Source: Cheiracanthium punctorium (Eukaryota; Arthropoda; Arachnida; Araneae; Cheiracanthiidae). From it: 64,000 nt of DNA. The stretch spans positions 992,001-1,056,000 of the forward strand of contig JAWZYV010015814.1 in the NCBI GenBank assembly GCA_038373885.1. The letters run 5' to 3'. Shown piece after piece: positions 33,992-43,555 of the stretch; the first letter of the stretch is position 1; the number at the start of each line of letters is the position of its first letter. Made by a program: the position numbers and the translations under genes. Under the pieces are notes generated by a model. The model did no database searches and was not told where the DNA came from. It was given only the letters and a program-made list of their open reading frames with translations.

Positions 33992-34077
33992 CCCCCAACC
34001 CTCATTATCGGTGAAAACATCATCTGAGCGATGTCTGTCATTAGCATGGCATACAGAACTTCCCTAGAAATGGATAT

Positions 34078-34697
34078 ACAGGGTATCTCATAAATATTGG
34101 TGCAAAATTTAATGGGTGGTAGGCAGGGGCGTAGCCAGAAATTTTTTCATGGGGGGGGTTACGACTACTACAACTCAAATATATGTATACGTGTGTGTGA
34201 TAATGTAGTGAAGAATACGCATTTTGTATGGCAAAAAAATTCTCATGGGGGGGGTTATGACCCCCATAACCCCCCCCCCTTGGATACGCCCCTGGAGGGC
34301 ACATTATAAGGAACAAGAATCATATAGTAATGTGGGCTCGGAAACGTAGTCTTTATGTAACTGTTAATAATCACATTGGATCGAATGCTGAAATAACAGT
34401 GAACTTTCCGATCGATCGCTAAAAACAAATCTATGCTTCCCAGAAAACACGTGACTGGAATTGATGATTTGAACATTCTATTTCATTTCATTGATGAAAT
34501 TTTATGAGACAAGCTCATTCTTAATGAAACTTGGTTAAGAAATTAGACGAACACTTCCAACACTTTTCACAAAGTGATTATTAACAAGTAAGTGAAAAGG
34601 GCGTTTTTGACCCCATATTGCTATGCGATTCTAATTCTTTATATTAAGTGCTCTATCTCCCCTTAAACTTCATACCAATAGTTATGGGACACCCTGT
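34078..34697. mobile_element. TA-flanked element with ACAGGGTATCTCATAA ends
   Basis: The left end ACAGGGTATCTCATAAATA and the inverted right end ACAGGGTGTCCCATAACTA continue into ATTGGTG/ATTGGTA, forming a TIR of about 35 bp bordered by TA. A hAT MITE (34124-34294) is inserted near its left end. It is mariner-like by target and termini; no transposase is visible. Confidence 0.7.
34124..34294 (+). mobile_element. hAT MITE, CAGGGGCGTAGCC family, nested
   Basis: The termini CAGGGGCGTAGCCAG and, inverted, CAGGGGCGTATCC and the interior GTGTGTGTGATAATGTAGTG match the copy at 38491. The flanks GTGGTAGG and GAGGGCAC do not match, so the TSD is lost or the boundaries have rearranged. Confidence 0.8.
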
Positions 34698-34785
34698 ATA
34701 TTTACAGACGTTAGAGCACGGACGGAGTGACAGGCAATTAGAAATCATGAATACTTTTCAACTTTGTTCGAGAGTGTTAAAAATG
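34690..34785. repeat. Dispersed repeat E, partial copy 3
   Basis: ATATTTACAGACGTTAGAGC, ACGGACGGAGTGACAGGCA and CTTTTCAACTTTGTT match the right part of the copies near 21.0 and 21.7 kb. Confidence 0.45.
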
Positions 34786-34844
34786 TTACATGCTACAGAC
34801 GTAAAAACTGAGCGTGTACACTTGCACAGTACGCGAATGATATG

Positions 34845-35089
34845 CAGGGGCGGCACGGCACGGTAAGCATCGCATCGGGGCATCGTCTTCGAACTCTGTT
34901 AATGAAATCACCGTCTTCGAACTCTGTTAATAAATTAGTGTATATATATACATATATAAGAAAGGAGCCATTCTCTACGCAAATTACATTTGTACATTTT
35001 ATAAATCTTGACAAAAGCTTGAAAAATGTATAAAAGAGGGAGCTTTTTTACGTTTGTAGGGGGCGCCACGTATCCTAGGGCCGCCACTG
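34845..35089 (+). mobile_element. hAT MITE, CAGGGGCGGCACGG ends, exact TSD
   Basis: The exact duplication ATGATATG flanks it (34837-34844, 35090-35097). Termini are CAGGGGCGGCACGG and, inverted, CAGTGGCGGCCCTAGG. The interior has a tandem TCTTCGAACTCTGTTAAT motif and a (TA)n. It matches 20699-20843 and 38822-38925 in part. Confidence 0.9.
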
Positions 35090-35201
35090 ATGATATGTGA
35101 GTCATAATTCAGCAGTTTATGATTTCTGAAGATGCTTATATGAATATTTCGAATAAATCAACTACACGTATGTAACATTTATTAAAAATAGTTCGTTTGG
35201 G

Positions 35202-35239
<38 letters not shown>
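35202..35239. repeat. Poly-A run of 38 bases
   Basis: An uninterrupted A run just upstream of Helitron-like element 2. Confidence 0.95.
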
Positions 35240-35240
<1 letters not shown>

Positions 35241-35276
35241 ACCTGAGCACATTCCTTTAACAAAAATGTGTAAGTA

Positions 35277-35395
35277 TCTATATAAATAAAATTAGACTTT
35301 TGTCTGTACATTTCTTGGAATTCAAAAATTTTGCGATTTCTATCCGTTTCAAGCACCCGGGAATCCGATGCGACCCTCAAAAAAAAGTTTGTCTG

Positions 35396-35427
<32 letters not shown>

Positions 35428-37230
35428 TCTGTCATTCTGTCCGTGACGCTTTTTTTGTTTAAGCATCACGTAAAAACGGCTGAAGCGAATGATATGAAAT
35501 TGGGTGTCATGATAGGTGGTCACTCAACTTAAAACATAGGCGTCGAATTTTTAAAAATCTTGATTAGATTTTCAGATTTTGCGAAAATCGTTTCAAACTG
35601 CGTAAATTTGTGTTCAAGCATCACGTAAAAACGACTGAAGCGAATGATATGAAATTGGGTGTCATGATAGGTGGTCACTCAACTTAAAACATAGGCGTCG
35701 AATTTTTAAAAAATCTTGATTAGATTTTCAGATTTTGCGAAAATTGTTTCAAACTGCGTAAATTTGTGTTCAAGCATCACGTAAAAACGACTGAAGCGAA
35801 TGATATGAAATTGGGTGTCATGATAGGCAGTCACTCAACTTAAAACATAGGCGTCGAATTTTTTAAAAATCTTGATTAGATTTTCAGATTTTGCGAAAAT
35901 CGTTTCAAACTGCGTAAATTTGTGTTCAAGCATCACGTAAAAACGACTGAAGCGAATGATATGAAATTGGTCGTCATGATAGGTAGTTACTCAACTTAAA
36001 ACATAGGCGTCGAATTTTTAAAAAATCTTGATTAGATTTTCAGATTTTGCGAAAATCGTTTCAAACTGCGTAAATTTGTATTCAAGCATCACGTAAAAAC
36101 GACTTAAGCGAATGATATGAAATTGGGTGCCATGATAGGTGGTCACTCAACTTAAAACATAGGCGTCGAATTTTTAAAAAATCTTGATTGGATTTTGAGA
36201 TTTTGCGAAAATCCTTTCAAACTGCGTAAATTTGTGTTCAAGCATCACGTAAAAACGACTGAAGCGAATGATATGAAATTAGGTGTCATGATAGGTGGTC
36301 ACTCAACTTAAAACATAGGCGTCGAATTTAAAAAAAATCTTGATAAGATTTTGAGATTTTGCGAAAATTGTTTCAAACTACGTATTGTGTTCGCACATCA
36401 CGTAATAACTGCAAAGGTGAAAAAATGGTATTTGGTGAAATGATAGGTGGTCACCTTAAACTATAAGCATCTATAAACTATAAACTATAAAAAAAACGAT
36501 CAGATTTTGGGATTTTGCGAAAATCGTTTCAAACTGAGTGAATTTTTGTTCACGCATTACGTAATAACGACTAAAGCGAATGATATGAAATTTGGTCACA
36601 TGATAGGTTGTTGCTCAACATAAAGTATAGGTGTCCAGTTTTTTAAACATTTTTATTAGATTTTGAGATTTTGTGAAAATTCTCCCAAAATGCGGTTATA
36701 TTTTTTCAAGCATCGCGTAATAACGACTAATACGAAATTTGGTGATATGATAGGTAGTTGCTAATCTTAATTTATAGGTGTTGAATTTTAAAAATATTTT
36801 GATTACATTTTGAGATTTTGTAAAAATCGTTTAAAAATGCTAAAATGTTTGTTCCAGCATCACGAAATAAAGACAGCAGGGAATTAAACGAAATTGGGTG
36901 ACATGATAGGTTGTCACTCAACTTAAATTCTAGGCTTCCAATTTTTTAAAAAATGTTGATTAGATTTTGAGATTTTGCGAAAATTATTTGAATATGTTTA
37001 AATATTCGTTCGCGCATCCCATAATTACGACTAAAGCGAATGAAATGATATTACTTAGTTACTCTCTAACCTGTAATATTTTAACAATACATGAAAATTA
37101 TAATTGCGCTTTCTTTACTTTGGCAACATACTACATCCATTCTGTGTACTCCTACAATGCTGACGAAAGTTCTTGCTTTTAGAAATTTGCATTCAGTACT
37201 AGCCCGTCAACGACGGGTACTTCAGCTGGT
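35277..37230 (+). mobile_element. Helitron-like element 2 with tandem array
   Basis: The 5' end TCTATATAAATAAAATTAG is followed by TCTGTCATTCTGTC repeats. The 3' end has a CCCGTC/GACGGG hairpin and then CTTCAGCTGGT, matching the 3' end of element 1 (CTTCAGCTAGT). The interior is a tandem array (35461-37075). No Rep/helicase frame is seen. Frames at 36967-37543 near its 3' end have no domain. Confidence 0.75.
35461..37075 (+). repeat. 156-bp tandem array, about 11 units with graded decay
   Basis: AAGCATCACGTAAAAAC recurs at 35461, 35616, 35772, 35928, 36084 and 36240 with spacing 155-156 bp and few differences. Further diverged units follow near 36393, 36551, 36708, 36855 and 37011. Each unit contains GCGAATGATATGAAATT, CATGATAGGTGGTCACTC and ATTTTGCGAAAATCGTTT. 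Confidence 0.95.
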
Positions 37231-37852
37231 CCTAAATAAAACACATCTCAGTCTGGATATTTTGTCTCTAAAATTATTATATATACTTTACAAAGACATA
37301 TCCTTTTTACGGAAATTCCTTTTTTTATTTCCTTCTAAATCCTTCGTAAAACAACTTCTTCACATATTGGACCAAAGAATGCATGATTTAACCACACAGC
37401 GGTGGCCACGTTCTATTACAGACTTTTTATTGAATTGCGTTCTTATTCTAGTCTGGCAGTTCTCGGTCGGGGGTCTCGGGTATTTAAAGTGCAACAAAAA
37501 GGGACTTTTCCAGAAACGCAACATTTCAACAAAGCCCCTTTAACGTCCCCCGCTGTCCGCACTACATGTTTAAACCATAAAAGGCCTCCAAGTATTGGTT
37601 CCCCATTCTTGGTCACGACGAAATCAAAGTCAATTATTTCGTAAATGAAAGTTGTTCTCCGACAAGAAAGGAGTTTTCTGCTGGAGTTTTTACACAGAAA
37701 TTTCTATTGGAAAGGAGGTGAGTTAGGACTTCAAGTAACTAGTGTTCAAAAAATATTGTTTGTAGCAGAATGAAAATATAGAGAACATATTAATCTTATC
37801 AAGCTCAATAGCATTTAAATCGATATATTCAATAAAAGAAAGTGTGCTTTTC
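37231..37852. other. Unannotated stretch
   Basis: The frames at 37091-37543 and 37402-37644 have no recognised domain. Confidence 0.5.
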
Positions 37853-38215
37853 TATGGGTGCCGCTAACTTCCCATATTTTAAAAAGTGCCAAGTCTCAGA
37901 AGTTACAGCTACGGGGTCTCTAGTTGCCATAGCAACAGCGCACGAACTTCTTGCCAGAACCTTTTTCCGGATGTCATATACTAGGTGGTGTTTAGTTATG
38001 GTGAACATATATTCGAACGTAGAACTGAGGACATGTCCCCAATTTTGTTTCAGAATTGGGGACATTTTATAATTACTGAAATAATTAACACAAATCTAAT
38101 TAAAAACATTGTTATAATCAAAAGCTGTCCTCAATTGCTTCTTTTCTCTTCGAGGACAAACCGAAAAAAAAAAAAGGGACCGTCCTCGAAAATTAGAGCC
38201 GTAATGGTCACCTTA
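37853..38215. mobile_element. Probable hAT element of the TAAGGTGACCAT type
   Basis: The inverted right end TAAGGTGACCATTACGG matches that of the element at 56127-56967, and GGACAxxCC/TGTCCTC words fill the right half. The left end TATGGGTGCCGCTAAC is a weaker match. The flanks TGCTTTTC and TGCTTAGT match only partly, so the left border is tentative. Confidence 0.45.
37923..37936. promoter_or_regulatory. Consensus X-box-like site
   Basis: GTTGCCATAGCAAC matches the RFX/DAF-19 X-box consensus GTnnCCATrGnAAC at all conserved positions. It lies inside the probable hAT element at 37853. Function is inferred. Confidence 0.4.
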
Positions 38216-38490
38216 TGCTTAGTGAATGGTCAGGTACAACTGCCAACAATGTCTAAGCCAATTAAAATTAATACAGCGCCCTTGGCTCTTTAGTGGCAAA
38301 CTGCAGAAACTGTGCTACATAATTGAAAACTCTCGGGTAAAAGATGCTTTTCAGAACTTCAAAACCTTTTAAACTTACAGCTCGTACAAATTTGTCAGAT
38401 GGTCTCTGGACCTCCTGAACTTCAACGAACTGTTTTGGTGAAAGACAATAAAACATTGACGGGTTTGTTGCAAAAAGGAGGTAGCTCCAA

Positions 38491-38663
38491 CAGGGGCGTA
38501 GCCAGAAATTTTTCATGGGGGGGGGGTTACGACAACTACAACTCATATATATGTATAGGTGTGTGTGATAATGTAGTGAAAAGTATACATTTTGCATGGC
38601 AAAAAATTCCTCATGGGGGGGGGTTATGACCCCCCTAACCCCCCCCCCGTGGCTACGCCCCTG
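38491..38663 (+). mobile_element. hAT MITE, CAGGGGCGTAGCC family, exact TSD
   Basis: The exact duplication AGCTCCAA flanks it (38483-38490, 38664-38671). Termini CAGGGGCGTAGCCAG and, inverted, CAGGGGCGTAGCCACGG are followed by G-runs on both sides, giving a near-palindromic structure. Confidence 0.95.
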
Positions 38664-38821
38664 AGCTCCAACTCTTCAAGTTTGCGGAAAACTGTAAAAA
38701 AAAAAAAAAAGTTTGGAGATTCAACTAAAACTAACGATTGGAGCGACATACTTAGCAAGCCCTTTCAATAATTGTTTATGTCAGAAACCCTCATCACTGA
38801 AGTAACTTGGAGAGCGAATAC

Positions 38822-38831
38822 ATAATATGTG

Positions 38832-38863
<32 letters not shown>

Positions 38864-38930
38864 AGAAAGGAGCCATTCTCTAAGCAAATTACATCTGTAC
38901 ATTTTATAAATCTTGACAAGTGAAAAAAAA
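38822..38930 (+). repeat. Fragment of the CAGGGGCGGCACGG hAT MITE interior
   Basis: From (TG)n/(TA)n through AAGAAAGGAGCCATTCTCTA and TTTTATAAATCTTGACAA it matches 34937-35015 almost base for base. Both ends are missing. Confidence 0.8.
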
Positions 38931-39188
38931 TTAGAATTTTTTCATCTTGATTGATGAAAAAAAAATTAGGAAGACGCGAAAGAGAAAGTATTATTATCAT
39001 TTTTCAAACGGTTGCTCGGGCTATGATTTTCAAAGATTACTCTAAAACAAAAATAATTTATTCTTAGAACGGAGACTTATGCACCCGAGAGAAATTTTAC
39101 GTTAACTAATTGACTACTGGGAAATTGATCAAATTTCCAGAGGTACTTTCGTAAACATCGTTCGCTGCTTTCCTTCAAATCTTGACAG
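38931..39188. other. Unannotated stretch
   Basis: Nothing was recognised. Confidence 0.4.
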
Positions 39189-39264
39189 CACCTGGAAAAT
39201 GAAATCCTGAAGCAGGTGTGAACTTGTTTTTGATAACGTACTAATATGATGCAGGAGGCACCTG
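39189..39264. promoter_or_regulatory. Cluster of three CACCTG/CAGGTG E-boxes
   Basis: CACCTG at 39189, CAGGTG at 39213 and CACCTG at 39259. This hexamer is the high-affinity site of Snail/ZEB-type zinc fingers and of some bHLH dimers. The flanking sequence is not one of the repeats found here. Function is inferred. Confidence 0.25.
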
Positions 39265-39601
39265 CTTACGAAAGCACGCTGAACACGCGAAGTATATCTC
39301 AGATACCGTAGACAAAACAGTAGCTAGTACGCAGTGGTGGTGGATCAATGGGAAGAGCCTCCTTGAGTATCCTTTGACCCCTTGCCAGTTCTTGACATAA
39401 TCTACTGCAGTCTCCCCTTATTTAACACTTTCCTGCAATGCTGAAACGTGAATTTGAAATCCTCAAAATAAACTCGATCACTAACTGAAATCAAGTTGGA
39501 GACAATCTTATTATCAATGGGAATTAACTATAAAATTGAGAAAATTTTATGTAAAATCTTCAATTTTTTCTCTCACTAGTCTAAAAAACTAGTCTTGATA
39601 A

Positions 39602-40262
39602 ACTAATTTATCCTTCATTTTTCAAAGAATAATTTCAGTCAGGGATGTAGCGAGAAAAAATTCCGGGGAGGGCACGAAAGGTGTAAAAAAAATAGAATTT
39701 CTCACATAAAAGTGACATACAATTAACGAAAATTCCAAATTCCGAGTGGTTCCCGGGTGCCTGCCTATGGTCCCCTCCCCCCCCCCCCCCCGGCTACGTC
39801 ACGGATTTCCTTACTTCATGAAAAACGTAATATTTCTGTGAATTCTTCCCGAAACCCGAAGAAAAGGACAAAAATTCGTGTAATCTGAAGAGGTTTCTTC
39901 AACTGACAGGAGAAAAAAAAGAAACAGATATCCGTCGAATACCGGAGATATTCCGGCGAAGCTACTGCCAGAAAAATTCCCGTGAATTGAAGAAATAATT
40001 TTTGAACGTGCGTCTTTATATACTAATTTATTCCTCATTTATCAGCAAGTAATTTTCGTACTCCTTGGAAACGTTACATTTCTGTAAATTCTTCCTGAAA
40101 ATCTCAAGATAAAAAAAATTTCTTCAATTAACAGGAGAAAAAAAAAAAAAAACAATATTCGTCGAATAACGGAGATATTCCGGCAGCACTGTTTACAGTA
40201 AAATTTCCGTGAATTGAAGAAATCATTTTTGAGAGTGTACATAAAAAATATTTTTATTTATA
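39602..40262 (+). repeat. Direct duplication of about 247 bp
   Basis: ACTAATTTATCCTTCATTT at 39602 and ACTAATTTATTCCTCATTT at 40022 start two units that both continue through TTCTGTGAATTCTTCC-, ACAGGAGAAAA, GTCGAATA, GGAGATATTCCGGC and GTGAATTGAAGAAAT. The first unit is longer because the hAT MITE at 39640 is inserted in it. Confidence 0.85.
39640..39804. mobile_element. hAT MITE, CAGGGATGTAGCG ends
   Basis: The termini CAGGGATGTAGCGAG and, inverted, CCGTGACGTAGCCGG are variants of the CAGGGGCGTAGCC family. The flanks ATTTCAGT and ATTTCCTT match at 6 of 8. The second duplication unit lacks the insertion. Confidence 0.75.
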
Positions 40263-40462
40263 GTATATTGTTTTAACTTTTTGAAATCTAAGCTTGAGAA
40301 TCACTCGGGTTGCCATTTTCAGCGAAGCGAATTAAGCTCTCGAGTCTTTCGGGCTCAAATATTAACTCTCTCAGGTATAAAAGTACCGACTTTGCCGCCT
40401 TTTCAAATATTATCAACGAATCTTTCAGTTATTAAAAAATACGTAGATAGCAGAACCAAGCA

Positions 40463-40821
40463 CACTGCAAAAAAGTCTATCAAATTTACAGAAAAAACTG
40501 TCAGCAACAGGAAGTCAGTTTATTTCCGTTTTTTTTTTTTTTTTTACAGAAGTCTTCCGTATTTTTTTCCGTATACGGAAGATTTCTGTAAAATAAACTG
40601 AGAATCCGTAAATTTTACGGATTACTGAGAATCGGATACGGATTACTGAGATTACGGAAGACTGAGAATCCGTAAATTTTACGGATTCTCAGTTTATTTT
40701 ACAGAAATCTTTCGTATACGGAAAAAAAATACGGAAGACTTCTGTAAAACGTACGGAAATGAACTGGCGTCCTGGCTGACAGTTTTTTTCTGTCAGTTTA
40801 ACAGACTTTTTTTTTGCAGTG
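40463..40821. mobile_element. Complex palindromic element, CACTGCAAAAAA ends
   Basis: The left end CACTGCAAAAAAGTCTAT and the inverted right end CACTGCAAAAAAAAAGTCTG continue into ACAGAAAAAACTGTCAGC on both sides. Inside, arms of about 85 bp (from about 40546 and ending about 40748) form a large inverted repeat of TCCGTA/TACGGA words. The flanking CAGAACCAAG and CAGAATTAAG are similar (8 of 10). Superfamily is uncertain. Confidence 0.8.
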
Positions 40822-41160
40822 CAGAATTAAGTAGAGACGATCTAGAATTAAGAGTTACTTTTTGAGTATTCGGTAACCACAGTAGCCGAAACAAATTTTA
40901 CTAAATAAAATTTTCTTTACATATGAAACCTTTTTTCAGGTATTTCTAGCAACCTTTAGGCAAGTTTTTAATGGGTAAAGTGTAAAATTTTATGTTAAAA
41001 GTATTTTTTATGTGAAACTTCCTTTTTTTTAAAACTTTAAAAAACATGCTTTCTCCAATAATTTCCAATTAAATATTGATTCTCAGTAACATTTAAATAG
41101 TTCCTTCATTATGAATAAGAACTGTTTAAAGTTAATAATTAAAAGGAAATTATCAAAATA

Positions 41161-41487
41161 TAGTAGAGTCCGACTATTCTGAAACAGGGACTGAACACTG
41201 TTCGGTTTAGCGGAATTTCATTAATAATATCAAAGTATTGACTTTCTAAGGCGTAAATTAAGTACTAGGACATCTGCTAGTGTCAGCTGCTAGCGTAAGT
41301 AATCAGCTTTAATTCCAATTTAGTTTCAGGCTTAAATAAATTGTTGGAATTAATAATTGTTGTTAATTAAATGTATGTTTTTTTCACTAACGTCTTTAAT
41401 TTCTCCTGTTTTTACGTTGAAAAAGAACGGTATTTTTTCTGAAATCTGTTCGGATAGGCGGATTTTCGGAATGGCGAGACTCTACTG
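41161..41487. mobile_element. pogo/Tigger-like MITE
   Basis: TA borders both sides. The left end TAGTAGAGTCCGACTATTC and the inverted right end CAGTAGAGTCTCGCCATTC are pogo-type TIRs. TTCGGTTTAGCGGAATTTC and, at the other end, TTCGGATAGGCGGATTTTC extend the match. No transposase is present. Confidence 0.8.
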
Positions 41488-41489
41488 TA

Positions 41490-42699
41490 GTACATCTTCC
41501 AAGAATCTTTTAAAAATCCTCAAGAGAACCAAAACCGTCAGTCCACAAGGAGAAATAGCCAAGACCTCAAAGAGTTCATTAATAGCTGCTTGTTAAAAGA
41601 AGAGCACAATTTTCGTTTCCAGCATGACTATCAGCAGCAATTGCTGTTATCTCTGATCCCCACAACTAAAGATCCGAAAAATTAATTCTAGACTGTCTTC
41701 CTCGGAAAAATCTATTTCAATCTCATGTTCATATGTTATAACTTTACTTCTAAACTAAAGCGTACCACACTATTCATATTTTGCTACTCGTATATAAGTA
41801 AGGAAGTGGAAAGGGTGCTTGATTTGTATGGCGTATCTGAAGACGTCTGTGAAAAGAAATTGGAGCATGATAAAGATTCACCGCCCCTGATTTATACCAT
41901 TAGGAATGATGACTGATCATATTCATTCATTAGTTATTTTAATAGTTAACTTTATATAACTGCTATTTATTCCAGAATTGCAGCACGCCCAGGACAAGAT
42001 TGAAAGAAAAATCACTTAAAAATCTACTCTTACACAGACGGCAATAATAATAATCTCAATTTCAATAAATGCTCATTGGTCTTACCCTTTTTTACATTCA
42101 GTTATTCATGCATTATTTAAATTAACTATGAGTAGGAGCATTAATTCACGTATCAGTATGTCAAGACAAACGAATAATAAGAATGAACATGAATATATTA
42201 TCAATTTCATCCTCTACTTTGAGAGTTACGTCAGTAAGCTGTAATAGGTGCTCCATATAAAAATTCGGAGTATTTTTTGAAAGGTACTTATTGTTATTGA
42301 AAACCTTATCACATGAAAATTAAATTGTTTGATAACAGTATCGATAATATTATCAATCGGAATAACAGCTTCTTATTCAATTCGAATAATTATATTTTCG
42401 AACAAATGAGCAGTTAAACCATATCCCAACTTATCAAATCACATTATAATTCCATCAATTATTCCTATATAATAATTATACATCCTGTATCAATGTATGC
42501 AGGATGATCATAAATATTAATTAGAGAACAATGTTTTGTAAGAAATAATTTTCTAAATGTTATTTATCTTTTTACTATTACAAGAAATAATATTAAAAAT
42601 GTCATCACTAATAAATCAATAAATACAGGATGGTCATAAAAAAAACTTCTCCGATATATATTGATCTCTAACCGCCGTTGCGTTCAATCCATCGAGATG
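41490..42699. other. Unannotated AT-rich stretch
   Basis: ACATCCTGTAT near 42480 and TACAGGATGGTCATAAA near 42626 look like decayed mariner-type ends. No gene was seen. Confidence 0.4.
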
Positions 42700-42711
42700 A
42701 GATTTCAGATA

Positions 42712-43027
42712 TAGTTATTCAGATGTATGCGCTCGCGAACTGAATAACTATTCAAATCCGCTTTACTAAATATCGGTCAAAGGGATATTCCGCTTTTATT
42801 GTAATGAATTTTCGCTGTACCAAGCCGTAATAATTAGTCGATGCGATCCCGGATAATGGAATATCCCGCTTATCTACTTCTATAATACGCTAACGTATGC
42901 GGTATTTAAAATCGACGCTATTTCCACGCTGCGAACGGCAACAGCTAGATGTGAACATGAGAGCCATAACAATAACGCATGCGCAAGAATCCAAATGAAC
43001 AGTCCAATGACGTCCAATGGACTGTTC
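42712..43027. promoter_or_regulatory. Promoter-like region with CCAAT/CRE/CCAAT palindrome
   Basis: An inverted repeat TAGTTATTCAG/CTGAATAACTA lies at 42712-42750. ACGCATGCGCAA (42975-42986) is close to the NRF-1 palindrome. GAACAGTCCA (42997-43006) pairs with TGGACTGTTC (43018-43027), and between and within them lie CCAAT (43004), TGACGTC (43008) and CCAAT (43014). No TSS can be placed. Confidence 0.35.
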
Positions 43028-43555
43028 ACGGATGGAAGTCGAAGGTACTTTTTATAATAATTTCTTCATTTGCCTCCCCCAACTCTCCACATTTTTAACC
43101 TAGCGACCAGAGTTTGTCGACCCTTGTTATACACAGCAGAACGCTGAACTCTATCGAAGAAAGGTATATAATCGTTCTTTTCAAGTTACCGCTAATAAGT
43201 TCCAAAGCGTAATTCTAATAAACACGTATGTGCAACCACATCCTTCCTATTCTACCACCACCACCGTGGATTTTCTTCGAAGGAAGGAAACAGAAAAACC
43301 ACCTTTTCTCCAAAAGAACTACTTATTTCTTAAGACCGATCATAAGGTAGGTATCCTCCGAAATTTCAGGACATCAACCCCTTTTATGTGCCCACCTCAA
43401 AACCACTGTATTTTTTCAGAACCTCCAAGTTTAAAATTCCGGTTTTAAAAAAGGAGCCCCAACGCATCTTTAGTAGGTAGCAGAGTTCTCTTGAAACCTC
43501 TTCGACCCTATGCTCTATCTTTCATGTACAGAGTCTTCTCTTGTCGACCCGTGGC
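43028..43555. other. Unannotated stretch
   Basis: The 72-codon frame at 43230-43448 shows no domain. Confidence 0.5.

Noticed and set aside
35461..37075. Regular repeats resembling a CRISPR array
   Set aside because: Units are contiguous 155-156-bp tandem copies without unique spacers, in a eukaryotic Helitron-like element.
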